Below, one piece after another: positions 24,311-32,764 of a stretch of 64,000 bases of DNA (positions within the stretch are counted from its first letter, which is position 1; each line of letters starts with the position of its first letter). Under the pieces are notes generated by a model, which saw nothing but the letters and a program-made list of their open reading frames with translations, did not search any database and was not told the origin of the DNA. The stretch comes from an uncultured Collinsella sp. (GTDB lineage: Bacteria > Actinomycetota > Coriobacteriia > Coriobacteriales > Coriobacteriaceae): contig CAAFPY010000004.1 of NCBI GenBank assembly GCA_900764955.1, forward strand, positions 1 through 64,000. The letters run 5' to 3'. The translations under genes were made by a program, and so were the position numbers.

Positions 24311-27052
24311 ATGGACAAGACCACACAGGACAGCTTGGCAAAGAAACCCGTCGACATGAGGGACAGGATTCTCGAGCATCTCGAGGCCCTCACCTCTGCC
24401 GTCTCGCTCGACGACCTTGCCCGTCTGTCCACCTCCGACATCGCCGAGACGCTCATCATCTCCAGGAGCCTGGCGAGCCAGTACCTCAACGACCTTGTTC
24501 GCGCCGGTCTTGTGGTTAAGGTGGCGGGCAGGCCTGTCCGTTATTTTCATCGCCGCGCGTTCCAGAAGCGTTTTCAGGTAAAGCTCTCTGCAAGCGAGTA
24601 CGCCTCGCTCGCCGACCTCATCCAAGCGACGGGAATCGCCGATCACCGCGACTTCGCGCGTGCCGTGGGCTTCGACATGAGCCTCAGCTCCGTTGTCGAG
24701 CAGTGCAAGGCTGCGGTTCAGTACCCTCCGTTTGGCCTGCCCATCCTCTTGAGCGGCGGCGTGGGTGTCGGTAAGTCTTTCCTTTCTCGCCTTGTGTACG
24801 AGTACGGCAAGAACCAGGGCTTGCTGTCCCGCGACTCCTCCTATGTGCGCATCGACTGCGCCGGGGTCCCGGACGCCGCCTCGTTCAACGGGCTTCTTGA
24901 CGAGTCGATCGCGAAAGCGCGCGGGGGTGTGGTCTTTGTCAACGGCATCGAGGCACTCTCTCCCTCTGCGATGGAGCACTGCCTTGCGACGGCCCTCGGG
25001 CTCGATGCCTCCCAGGATGCGCCGCGCGCTCGCCTCGTTCTTTCGACGACGCTTTCCGCCGATGACCTGAAGGTTTCCTCGGCCTACAGCAAAATGCCCA
25101 TCTGTGCCCGCGTCCCCTCACTCAAGGAGCGGACCCCCGAGGAGCGCGAGGATCTCATCTTGAGCTTCCTGCGCAGCGAGGGGTGCCGTATCGGTTCTGA
25201 TGTGAAGATCAGCCGCGGCGCATACCGTTGCCTCGTGAACGCGGACTTTTCCGATAACATCGCCGGCTTGCGCGCCTGCGTGACGAACTGCTGCGCCAAA
25301 GCGTTCCTCAATCGCGAGGGCGACTACGTCGTCGTTCGCCCGTATCTTCTTCCCAGCGGGCTCCTCTCCTCCGCGCAGATCGATCAACAGCCCGACGATG
25401 GCGTTCTGATCGACGCGTCTCTGGATGCCGCCGAGAGCACAGGGCCGGTCGAGCAGGCGCTCGATGCCCTGTGCTCCCTCGATGAGCGATTCTACGCCGG
25501 GGAGCTCTCTGTCTCCGAGCTTGTCTCGCAAGCTGTCTCCGCTGTGCGCGGCGTTGAGGATCACTTGATCTTCGACCACGGCGTCGCCTCCTCGAGGTCG
25601 CGCGCCTTCGAGCGCGTCGTGGGCGCGGTCCTTGCCGACGCAGGCTCTTCTTATGGCATCGAGCTTTCGAGGAAGGTCGCTTTTCTACTGGCCCAGGAGA
25701 TTTGCCTGCAGTTGTGGCCGGGTATCGGCCTGGCTAAGCGAAAGTCTGCCTGTGCGGAGCAAATCTCCCATCTCCTCGGTGCCGTGACCTCCGAATTGCC
25801 GTTTGCCTCGAGTGTCTCCGATCAGGTCGCCGCAGACGTGGAAGGGGCGCTGGGAATCTCGCTCGATCACTTCACGAAGACGCTTCTGACGCTGTGCGTC
25901 GCATCGGAGTCTCGCGATGCGAAGGCCCTTCGGACGCTCTGCGTCATCTTGTCCCACGGCTACTCAACGGCGACGAGCATCGCCGACGCGGCGAACCGTA
26001 TGCTCGGCATGCATGTGTACGAGGCTGTCGACATGCCCTACGACCAGCAGCTGAAGGACATCGTCGGTCCGCTCCAGCGCCTCGTCGACCGCCATTCCTA
26101 CTGCACCGGGGTCGTGTTCCTCGTCGACATGGGCTCCTTGGAGGAGGCCTATAAGGCCCTCGAGAACGTTACCGACTCCACTATCGGCGTGGTGAACAAC
26201 GTCTCTACCGGTCTTGCGCTCGAGATCGGGGTCGGGCTGCTCGGCGGCAAGTCCATCGCCGAGGTTCTTGGCGATGCGACCGCCGCGTGCGTGACGCACT
26301 GCAAGGTGATCGAGCGCGTCAACCGTGAGGACGCCATCGTCTTCTGCTCCGAGTCCGGGGTCGACGCCGCGGAGAGGATACGCCAGCTCGTCTCGCAGAG
26401 CCTCCCGCGCACCATAGGCGCGCGCCTGCTCACGAGGCCCTTCAAGCAGCTCGTCGCGAACGGGTCGAACGACGCCGTTTTCTCCGAGCACCGCGTCTGC
26501 GCCGTCATCGGCACGGGAGACCCCGGGGTCGCCTCCGTCCCCTTCGTCGCCCTCGAGGACATCATGTCGACGGCGTCCGCCTCTAAGGTTGATGCCGTGT
26601 TCGGCAGGTGGCTTGACGCTTCCGAGCTCTCTTCTTTCCACGAGAAGCTGCTCTCGAACATGACGCTGCAGAACGTCATCCGCTCCATCACCATCCTCGA
26701 CCCGGAGCGGCTATTCCATGAGATCGAGAGCGCCGTGCACGAGCTTCAGCGCAGGACAGGCGAGAAGATCGGCAGCAACGCCATCATTGGGCTCTACGTT
26801 CACCTCTGCTGTCTCGTCGAGCGCCTTGTTACCAGAAACCCCATTGAGACCTACGTTGGCCAGGACCGCTTCGAGGAGGAACGCGCCGATTTCATCGAGT
26901 CCTTCAGGCAGAGCTTCTCGAGCATCTCGACGCGCTATCGCGTAGAGGTTCCCGTAAGCGAGATCGCATATGTCTTCGACTACATAAGCGTGAGCGCCGC
27001 CCCGGCGCGAGAAGAGCGCCTCGGCTCCTCGGACCTCCTGCTCGACGAGTGA
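24311..27052 (+). CDS. LevR-like PTS-controlled transcriptional regulator with degenerate AAA+ domain
   Basis: A 913-residue regulator. Order: N-terminal winged HTH (about 20-85), AAA+ domain (about 130-360), PRD1 (about 385-490), EIIA-man-like domain (VVFLVDMGSLEEAYKALENV, about 595-700), EIIB-Gat-like segment (ending near 775) and PRD2 (IGLYVHLCCLVERL near 830). This is the LevR/MtlR-type architecture in which PTS phosphorylation of PRDs and EII-like domains sets activity. Two oddities: the sigma-54 contact loop (GAFTGA) is missing between DCAGVPDAASFNGLLDE and the next strand, and Walker B reads VVFVNG instead of hhhhDE, although Walker A (GGVGVGKS) is intact. It probably regulates the downstream PTS/GH172 operon without sigma-54. 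Confidence 0.88.
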   Translation: MDKTTQDSLAKKPVDMRDRILEHLEALTSAVSLDDLARLSTSDIAETLIISRSLASQYLNDLVRAGLVVKVAGRPVRYFHRRAFQKRFQVKLSASEYASLADLIQATGIADHRDFARAVGFDMSLSSVVEQCKAAVQYPPFGLPILLSGGVGVGKSFLSRLVYEYGKNQGLLSRDSSYVRIDCAGVPDAASFNGLLDESIAKARGGVVFVNGIEALSPSAMEHCLATALGLDASQDAPRARLVLSTTLSADDLKVSSAYSKMPICARVPSLKERTPEEREDLILSFLRSEGCRIGSDVKISRGAYRCLVNADFSDNIAGLRACVTNCCAKAFLNREGDYVVVRPYLLPSGLLSSAQIDQQPDDGVLIDASLDAAESTGPVEQALDALCSLDERFYAGELSVSELVSQAVSAVRGVEDHLIFDHGVASSRSRAFERVVGAVLADAGSSYGIELSRKVAFLLAQEICLQLWPGIGLAKRKSACAEQISHLLGAVTSELPFASSVSDQVAADVEGALGISLDHFTKTLLTLCVASESRDAKALRTLCVILSHGYSTATSIADAANRMLGMHVYEAVDMPYDQQLKDIVGPLQRLVDRHSYCTGVVFLVDMGSLEEAYKALENVTDSTIGVVNNVSTGLALEIGVGLLGGKSIAEVLGDATAACVTHCKVIERVNREDAIVFCSESGVDAAERIRQLVSQSLPRTIGARLLTRPFKQLVANGSNDAVFSEHRVCAVIGTGDPGVASVPFVALEDIMSTASASKVDAVFGRWLDASELSSFHEKLLSNMTLQNVIRSITILDPERLFHEIESAVHELQRRTGEKIGSNAIIGLYVHLCCLVERLVTRNPIETYVGQDRFEEERADFIESFRQSFSSISTRYRVEVPVSEIAYVFDYISVSAAPAREERLGSSDLLLDE

Positions 27053-27175
27053 CCTTCCCCGCGCCGCCGCAAGCTGACCGCGCGTCCTCAATAATCCGAT
27101 AACCCCTTGCCCGGCGCGAATCCGGATAGCGCCGAGGCAGTACCGAACGCAAAACTTCATTTGATAGGAGCAAAC

Positions 27176-27649
27176 ATGAGTGTTGTTATGGCACGAATCG
27201 ACAATCGCCTGCTTCACGGCATCATCGTGACGCAGTGGGCCCCGGTGTCGGGCGCGACCCGAGTCATGGTCATCGACGACAAGGTCGCCGGCGACGAGGT
27301 CCTGAAGTCCACCATGAGGATGGCGCGCCCCGCGGGCATGGCCGTTTCGATCATCTCCGAGCAGACCGCGCTCAAGAACTTCGCCGCGGGCAAGTACGAC
27401 CGCGAGAAGGTCTTCGTCATCGCCAAGGAGCCCGAGACGATGCTTCGCCTGGTCGAGTCGGGCGTCGAGCTCCCGTCGCTGGTCGTCGGCGGCTCGCTCG
27501 TCAAGGAGGACGGCATCCAGCTCACCCAGCGCGCCTACGCCTCCGCCGAGAACGTCCAGAGCTACAAGGCGCTCATCGCCCGTGGCGTCAAGGTGACGGC
27601 CCAGTTCGTGCCCGCCGACAAGCCCGTCTCCGTCGCAGACCTCATCTAA
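27176..27649 (+). CDS. Mannose-family PTS component IIB (second PTS)
   Basis: A 157-residue IIB with the phosphorylation-site motif ARIDNRLLHGIIVTQW; the usual Gln after HG is Ile here. KVFVIAKEPETMLRLVESGV and FVPADKPVSVADLI complete the family pattern. The start at 27176 has TAGGAG 6 bases upstream, whereas the ORF's earlier ATG (27107) has none. First gene behind the LevR-like regulator (123-base gap, no sigma-54 -24/-12 signature found). Confidence 0.94.
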   Translation: MSVVMARIDNRLLHGIIVTQWAPVSGATRVMVIDDKVAGDEVLKSTMRMARPAGMAVSIISEQTALKNFAAGKYDREKVFVIAKEPETMLRLVESGVELPSLVVGGSLVKEDGIQLTQRAYASAENVQSYKALIARGVKVTAQFVPADKPVSVADLI

Positions 27650-27658
27650 GGGGGAAAT

Positions 27659-28444
27659 ATGGTCAACTTCACTATCCTGCAGGTCGTCCTTTTGACCCTG
27701 CTGGCCTTCATCAAGCACGTGGACTACTACGGCATCCCGATGATCTTCGTCAATTACGCCGTTTTCTGGGGCCTCATCACCGGAGTCGTCATGGGCGACT
27801 GGAAGACCGGCCTTGTCATCGGCGGCACCATTCAGCTCATGCAGCTCGGCGTCGCGGGCTTCGGCGGCTCCTCCATTCCCGACTACGGCACGATGGCCAT
27901 CATCGCCACCGCCTACGGCGTGACCCTGGGCTCCGACACGGGCCTCGCCATCGGCCTGCCGGTCGGCATGCTCGGCATCCAGCTCGACGTCGTCGCCAAG
28001 ATCCTCAACGGCTTTGTCGTCGAGAAGTCCCAGAAGTTCTGCAACGAGGGTAAGTTCAATCAGATGAACGCCATCCTGTGGGTCTGCCCCGCGCTCTTCG
28101 GCCTGTGCGCCGCCCTGCCCGTCTTTGTCTCCGTGACGCTCGGCCAGCCCGCCGTCAACTGGCTCCTCGAGGTCATGCCCCAGTGGTTCCTCTCCGGCCT
28201 CACCCTCGCCGGCAAGATGCTCCCGGCCGTCGGTATCGCCATGCTGCTCCGCTACATGCCAACCGCCAAGTACTTCCAGTACCTGCTCGCCGGTTTCTTC
28301 CTCTCGGCCTTCCTGAACGTGCCCATCATCGGTGCCGCCATCGTCGGCTTTGCCCTCGCGATCGCGTTCTACCAGCGCGCCGAGAGGGACACCGAGCTCG
28401 CCGCCCACGCTTCCGCAGACGCCTTCATCGGAGAGGATGAGTAA
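27659..28444 (+). CDS. Mannose-family PTS component IIC (second PTS)
   Basis: A 261-residue polytopic membrane protein. GVVMGDWKTGLVIGGTIQLM and the GGSSIPDYGTMAIIATAYGV block are the IIC signatures, with about seven hydrophobic helices. Spacing of 9 bases to IIB with GGGGGAA as RBS. Its sequence is clearly different from the IIC at 8131, so the two systems have different substrates. Confidence 0.95.
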   Translation: MVNFTILQVVLLTLLAFIKHVDYYGIPMIFVNYAVFWGLITGVVMGDWKTGLVIGGTIQLMQLGVAGFGGSSIPDYGTMAIIATAYGVTLGSDTGLAIGLPVGMLGIQLDVVAKILNGFVVEKSQKFCNEGKFNQMNAILWVCPALFGLCAALPVFVSVTLGQPAVNWLLEVMPQWFLSGLTLAGKMLPAVGIAMLLRYMPTAKYFQYLLAGFFLSAFLNVPIIGAAIVGFALAIAFYQRAERDTELAAHASADAFIGEDE

Positions 28445-28446
28445 CC

Positions 28447-29280
28447 ATGGAAAACGAGAACATCACCGCCGTCGCCGAGGGCAAGCCCTCCGGCTACAAG
28501 GTCACCAAGAAGGACCTGCGCAACGCGAACTGGCGCTGGCTCATGAGCGTGTGCACCTTCAACTACCAGACCCAGCAGGGCGCCTCAGTCGCCTACGCCC
28601 TCTCGCCGGTCCTGAGGAAGATCTACACGAACGACGAGGACTATAAGCAAGCGCTCAACAACCACTTCCGCTACTACAACACCCAGCCTTGGCTCGCCGC
28701 CATCATCCTTGGCGCCTGTGTGGCCATGGAGGAGCGCGACGGCCTAGCGGCGGCGGACGCCGTCCAAGACCTGAAGATCGGCACCATGGGACCGCTCGCC
28801 GGCGTCGGCGACTCCCTGCTCATGACCATGATCCCGACCATCATGGGCTCCATCGCCGCCTACATGGCCATCGAGGGCAACCCCGTGGGAGCCGGCATCT
28901 GGTTCGCGCTCATCCTGGCCATCTTCTGGGTCCGCATGCACGCCCTCGAGTTCGGCTACAAGCAGGGCGTGAAGCTCGTCACCGACTTCAGCGAGAAGCT
29001 TCCCAACCTCACTGCCGCCGCCTCCGTGCTCGGCCTCACCGTGGTCGGCTGCCTCATCGCCTCGGTCATCGGCGTCACCTGCCCGATTAGCTTCAGCTTC
29101 GGCGACGTCGCGATGGAGATTCAGCCGCTGCTCGACAAGATCCTGCCTGCCATGATCCCCGCCGCCATCACGGGAAGCGCGTATTACCTTCTTACCAAGA
29201 AGAACGCGAGCATGACGGCCCTCATCCTCGTGGTGATCGTCCTCGCGATGGTCGCCTCCGCCGCCGGCATCCTCGCCTAG
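28447..29280 (+). CDS. Mannose-family PTS component IID (second PTS)
   Basis: A 277-residue membrane partner of IIC. FNYQTQQGASVAYALSPVL, HFRYYNTQPWLAAIILGAC and GTMGPLAGVGDSLLMTMIPT are IID hallmarks. The typical start GCQFxxNYE is replaced by CTFNYQTQQ, a variant seen in part of the family. Two bases separate it from IIC, so translation is coupled. Confidence 0.95.
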   Translation: MENENITAVAEGKPSGYKVTKKDLRNANWRWLMSVCTFNYQTQQGASVAYALSPVLRKIYTNDEDYKQALNNHFRYYNTQPWLAAIILGACVAMEERDGLAAADAVQDLKIGTMGPLAGVGDSLLMTMIPTIMGSIAAYMAIEGNPVGAGIWFALILAIFWVRMHALEFGYKQGVKLVTDFSEKLPNLTAAASVLGLTVVGCLIASVIGVTCPISFSFGDVAMEIQPLLDKILPAMIPAAITGSAYYLLTKKNASMTALILVVIVLAMVASAAGILA

Positions 29281-29306
29281 CTTCGACCCAAGAGATTGGT
29301 GAATCA

Positions 29307-29705
29307 ATGAGAAAGATAGTTGTGGCGAGCCATTCCCTTCTCGCCCAGGGCTTCAAGGACACCCTCGAGTTCCTTACGGGTAAGGGCGACGCCGTCAACG
29401 CCGTGTGCGCCTACGTGAACGACAACGGCGAGGGGCTCGACGCGGCGGTCGAGGCGGCTCTTTCGGGCACTGACGAGGTCGTCGTCCTCACCGACGCGTA
29501 CGGCGGCAGCGTGAACCAGCGCTTTTCCCGTTTCGCCTCCGACCGGATCCACGTGATCGCGGGTGTCAACCTCCCGCTCGCCATGACGGTCGCGCTCGCG
29601 CGCCCCGACGAGAAACTCGACTTCGACGCCCTCGTCAACGAGGCGCGCCAGCAGATCATCTACGTGAACGGTGCCAGTTCCGCCGAGTGCGACGACGACG
29701 AATAG
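29307..29705 (+). CDS. Mannose-family PTS component IIA (second PTS)
   Basis: A 132-residue IIA; MRKIVVASHSLLAQGFKDTL contains the phosphorylated His. VVVLTDAYGGSVNQRFSRFA corresponds to the second conserved loop. In contrast to the first PTS, IIA is last of the four. AAGAGATTGG precedes the ATG. A short acidic tail (SAECDDDE) ends the protein. Confidence 0.93.
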   Translation: MRKIVVASHSLLAQGFKDTLEFLTGKGDAVNAVCAYVNDNGEGLDAAVEAALSGTDEVVVLTDAYGGSVNQRFSRFASDRIHVIAGVNLPLAMTVALARPDEKLDFDALVNEARQQIIYVNGASSAECDDDE

Positions 29706-29717
29706 AGGAGGTCGACG

Positions 29718-30842
29718 ATGAGAGAGTTCCTTAAGGACGTGTGGATGCACGGCGGTGAGGAAAGCCGCGCCATCACCCCCGAGAACATCACGGGCGAGAA
29801 GGGCCGCGCCGCCATGTCGGCCAGCCACCTCGGCGTCGGCCGCAAGGGCTCGTGCTGCGTGCCCCTTGAGTCCGGCGAGACCATCACGCTCGCGGACATC
29901 GAGGGCCCCGGCATCATCCGCCACATCTGGATGACCGTCCCCGACAAGACCGCCGCCGGCAGCTTCGTCATGCGTGACCTCGTGCTGCGCTTCTACTGGG
30001 ACGACGAGGAGACCCCCTCGGTCGAGTGCCCTGTCGGCGACTTCTTCTGCAACGGCTTCGGTGAGCGCGCCATCGTCAACTCGATGCCCATCTGCGTGAA
30101 CCCGACGGGCGGCATGAACTGCTACTTCGAGATGCCCTTCAGGAAGCACGCCAAGGTCACGCTTACGAGCGAGCACCCCGGGTTCATTAAGTACATCTTC
30201 TACACGTTCAACTACGCGCTCACCGACGTGCCGGACGACGCCATGTACTTCCACGCCCGCTTTAACCGCGAGCGCAGCACCCGCAGGGGCGTCGACTACA
30301 CCGTGCTCGACGGCGTGCGCGGCAAGGGCTACTACGTCGGCACCTACATGGCCCTGTGCGCCCTGGAGCGCTATTGGTGGGGCGAGGGCGAGATGAAGTT
30401 CTTCCTCGACGGCGACGAGGAGTTCCCCACGGTCACCTCGACGGGAGCCGAGGACTACTTCGGCGGTGCCTGGGCCTTCCTCGACAGGCCGCCCCACGCG
30501 CTGCCCGAGGCGCAGTGCTTCAACACGCTGTTCGCCGGCTACCCGTACCGCTCGACGCGCGACGCCACGCGCGACCGCTTCAGCGCGGGCAAGCCGAACC
30601 CGAATCCGATGCTCGCGACTAACGACGACGCGCTGCCCAGGCACGGCCTCTACAGGTGGCACCTTCCCGACCCGATCTCGTTCAAGGAGGACCTGCGCGT
30701 GACGTTCCAGGACCTCGGCAACGACGACATCAAGCTCTACGAGCGCGAGGACGACATCTCCACCGTCGCCTACTGGTACCAAAGCGAGCCGCACGCCGTG
30801 CTCGCCCCGTTTGCCGCAAGGCAGGACCGCGTGCCCAGGTAG
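29718..30842 (+). CDS. GH172 family (DUF2961) protein, candidate fructan/arabinofuranoside-acting enzyme
   Basis: The 374-residue product matches the DUF2961 family, now GH172, whose characterised members include a bifidobacterial difructose dianhydride I synthase/hydrolase and D-arabinofuranosidases. IEGPGIIRHIWMTVPDKTA near the N terminus and VTSTGAEDYFGGAWAF in the C-terminal half (with a candidate catalytic Glu) are the recognisable blocks. There is no signal peptide, so it acts in the cytoplasm on something the PTS imports. With a LevR-like regulator and a ROK fructokinase in the same operon, a fructose-containing anhydride or disaccharide is the best guess. GAGGAGG lies upstream of ATG 29718. 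Confidence 0.85.
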   Translation: MREFLKDVWMHGGEESRAITPENITGEKGRAAMSASHLGVGRKGSCCVPLESGETITLADIEGPGIIRHIWMTVPDKTAAGSFVMRDLVLRFYWDDEETPSVECPVGDFFCNGFGERAIVNSMPICVNPTGGMNCYFEMPFRKHAKVTLTSEHPGFIKYIFYTFNYALTDVPDDAMYFHARFNRERSTRRGVDYTVLDGVRGKGYYVGTYMALCALERYWWGEGEMKFFLDGDEEFPTVTSTGAEDYFGGAWAFLDRPPHALPEAQCFNTLFAGYPYRSTRDATRDRFSAGKPNPNPMLATNDDALPRHGLYRWHLPDPISFKEDLRVTFQDLGNDDIKLYEREDDISTVAYWYQSEPHAVLAPFAARQDRVPR

Positions 30843-30868
30843 GGTCGCCTCGAAACAAGCCAACGTTA

Positions 30869-30906
30869 TGGGCGCCCGCGGTTGACCATGACTGCGGGCG
30901 TCCCTT
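30869..30906 (+). other. Hairpin between GH172 gene and fructokinase gene
   Basis: GGGCGCCCGC pairs with GCGGGCGTCCC around a 14-base loop, followed by TTTG and then the fructokinase RBS. Possible partial terminator or attenuator lowering kinase expression. Confidence 0.55.
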
Positions 30907-30921
30907 TGTAAGGAGGATCAC

Positions 30922-31806
30922 ATGAGCGAAAAGCAAATGAGGCTCGGCGCCCTCGAAGCCGGCGGGACCAAGATGGTCTGTGCCGTGGTGTCCGGCGACG
31001 GCGAGGTCCTCGACCGTATGGAGACCCCGACGCTTACGCCCGCCGAGACCGTCCCGCAGATGATCGAGTGGTTCACCGCCCGCGATGTGGACGCGTTGGG
31101 CATCGGCGCCTTCGGCCCGACCTGCGTCGACCCCAACGACGAGCGCTACGGCTCCATCCTCCAGACGCCCAAGCTCGCGTGGCGAGGCCATGGTCTTCGC
31201 GCCGCGTTCGCCGACGCCCTCGGGATTCCGGTGGCCTACGACACGGACGTGAACGTTGCCTGCCTCGGCGAAGTGGTCTTCGGCTGCTGCAAGGGGCTCG
31301 AGGACGCCGTCTACGTGACCATCGGCACCGGCGTGGGCGCGGGCGTCATGTGCGCGGGCAGACTCCTTCACGGCATGCTGCACCCCGAGGCCGGTCACAT
31401 GCTGGTAAGGACCCGTCCCACCGAGGAGGGACGCTGCGTCTGCCCGAGCCACGCGAGCTGTCTCGAGGGGCTCGCCTCCGGCCCCGCCATCGCCGCGCGC
31501 TGGGGAAAGCCCGCGGCCGAGCTCGCGGACAACGATGAGGTGTGGGCGCTCGAGGGGGATTATCTGGGGCAGATGTGCGCGAACCTCGTGCTCATGTACT
31601 CGCCTCGCCGCATCGTCCTCGGCGGCGGCGTGATGCACCAGGAGCAGCTCTACGGCATCGTCCACAAGAAGACCCTCGAATATCTGGGTGGCTACATCCA
31701 GACCGCCGAGCTTAAGGACATGGAGAGCTACATCTGCGCCCCGGGCTGCGGCGGCGACCAAGGAATCCTCGGCGCGGCCGAGCTGGCAAGAAGGGCGCTC
31801 GCGTAA
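30922..31806 (+). CDS. ROK-family kinase, probable fructokinase
   Basis: A 294-residue cytoplasmic sugar kinase. LGALEAGGTKMVCAVVSGDG is the ROK phosphate-binding loop, YDTDVNVACLGE holds the catalytic Asp, and IGTGVGAGV the second phosphate loop. The zinc motif GHMLVRTRPTEEGRCVCPSH followed by ASCLEGLASGPA fits ROK fructokinases (B. subtilis YdhR/GmuE type). It would phosphorylate free fructose released by the GH172 enzyme; glucose or mannose are alternatives. GGAGG lies 7 bases upstream. A strong terminator follows. Confidence 0.88.
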   Translation: MSEKQMRLGALEAGGTKMVCAVVSGDGEVLDRMETPTLTPAETVPQMIEWFTARDVDALGIGAFGPTCVDPNDERYGSILQTPKLAWRGHGLRAAFADALGIPVAYDTDVNVACLGEVVFGCCKGLEDAVYVTIGTGVGAGVMCAGRLLHGMLHPEAGHMLVRTRPTEEGRCVCPSHASCLEGLASGPAIAARWGKPAAELADNDEVWALEGDYLGQMCANLVLMYSPRRIVLGGGVMHQEQLYGIVHKKTLEYLGGYIQTAELKDMESYICAPGCGGDQGILGAAELARRALA

Positions 31807-31838
31807 CTTGCGCTCTCTCCGCCATACAACGCGTTAAG

Positions 31839-31892
31839 AAAAGACGAGCGCTTCTTGCCAATTGAGCGGCAAGAAGTGCTCGTCTTTTGCAT
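31839..31892 (+). terminator. Terminator of the second PTS operon
   Basis: A long, nearly perfect stem (31839-31859 with 31868-31888; arms begin AAAAGACGAGCGCTTCTTG) ends in TTTT. Confidence 0.92.
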
Positions 31893-31922
31893 TTGTTTTT
31901 GGGGCAGGACGCCCCGCCTCCG

Positions 31923-32210
31923 CTAGAGTCCCTGGACCGCCACACCCACGAGGTTTGGACCGGTGTGGACAAGAAGCGCGGGGCTGATGTCGGAGCGGAC
32001 GACCTCCACCGCGTTGGCCACGCGCTCGCACAGGGCCTGCTCCATGCGGTCGTAGAGGTCGGCGTGGGCCGAGGTGCGGCTCGCGGCAAAGCGCACCTTG
32101 GGGTGCTTCTCGACGATGGCGGCGATGAGCTTGACCTCGGTGCGATGCGGTACTTGCACAGCCATTTCGTGTACGCGAGGCTGTTGGCTTTCTGGGCCAC
32201 AGCAATCACC
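31923..32210 (-). pseudogene. C-terminal remnant of a DegV-family protein
   Basis: On the minus strand VKLIAAIVEKHPKVRFAAS, then SDISPALLVHTGPNLVGVAV ends as DegV proteins (fatty-acid binding, FakB-like) do, with the HTGP motif. Only about 80 residues of a usual 280 are left, and the frame breaks upstream (AVAQKANSLAYTKWL lies in another frame). No start codon with RBS. Likely decayed. Confidence 0.6.
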
Positions 32211-32262
32211 TTCCCCCTAGTATGATGACCTGAACAATCCTCATGCTAGGGGGAAGGTTTTT
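32208..32262 (+). terminator. Long terminator-type hairpin
   Basis: A 21-base stem with two imperfect pairs (32208-32228 with 32238-32258; ACCTTCCCCCTAG/CTAGGGGGAAGGT) is followed by T5. No gene precedes it on the plus strand, so it may belong to a lost gene or an untranslated transcript. Confidence 0.65.
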
Positions 32263-32764
32263 GTCGCGTAGCGGAAATTGGCCTCCACCCGCTGAGCGGG
32301 TGGCTTTCTATGCCGCGCGTGCCGCGCGGCACGGACTAAAGTCCATGAATAAAAACGAGGAAGGCCACGTCCGGCCTCCCTCGCAAAGAGTCTCTGATTG
32401 CTCCCACTCATTGGGGACAGTCTTAAATGAGTGCTCTTGAAATGCCGGCGCCTGGGGACGTTCTTTTTCTGTCTGCAGTTTGGGACGATCCTTAGAGCTG
32501 CAGCGCGCCATGAGCGACGAGGCGAAGCGGATCATCCTGTCTTTTGAGTTCTAAGCATAAGCCCCTGTCTCTGAGCAATGACCGGTTCGCATTTGTGCGT
32601 ATTTGCGTGCGTGGGATTGCGTGAATATGCGTATAGATGCGCCGTTTACGGGACAAAAATGACCGTTTAGCGGTGAGATACACAAAAACGCGCACAGACG
32701 CGCGTGTTTGTGCGAATATAGAGCTATCCGAAATGCAAGACGTTCTATGACACAGGAGGCACAT
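32263..32764. other. Spacer with a run of four hairpins and upstream region of the oxidoreductase
   Basis: Hairpins: CCACCCGC/GCGGGTGG (32285-32303), TGCCGCGCG/CGCGCGGCA (32311-32331), GGACT/AGTCC (32333-32344) and GAGGAAGGCC/GGCCTCCCTC with one mismatch (32357-32381). From 32500 a short frame ELQRAMSDEAKRIILSFEF ends in TAA at about 32555 and looks like the tail of a lost coding sequence. I saw no confident promoter for the next gene. Confidence 0.5.

Noticed and set aside
27053..27175. Sigma-54 promoter (-24/-12) before the second PTS operon
   Set aside because: No TGGCAC-N5-TTGC-like match was found, and the regulator lacks GAFTGA.
29304..30863. Long minus-strand open frame (519 codons) opposite the GH172 gene, and similar long minus-strand frames opposite PTS, YgfK, Xdh and U32 genes
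   Set aside because: They are shadows created by GC-rich codon usage: low-complexity, E/V/H/A/R-rich proteins without recognisable motifs, antisense to well-supported genes.
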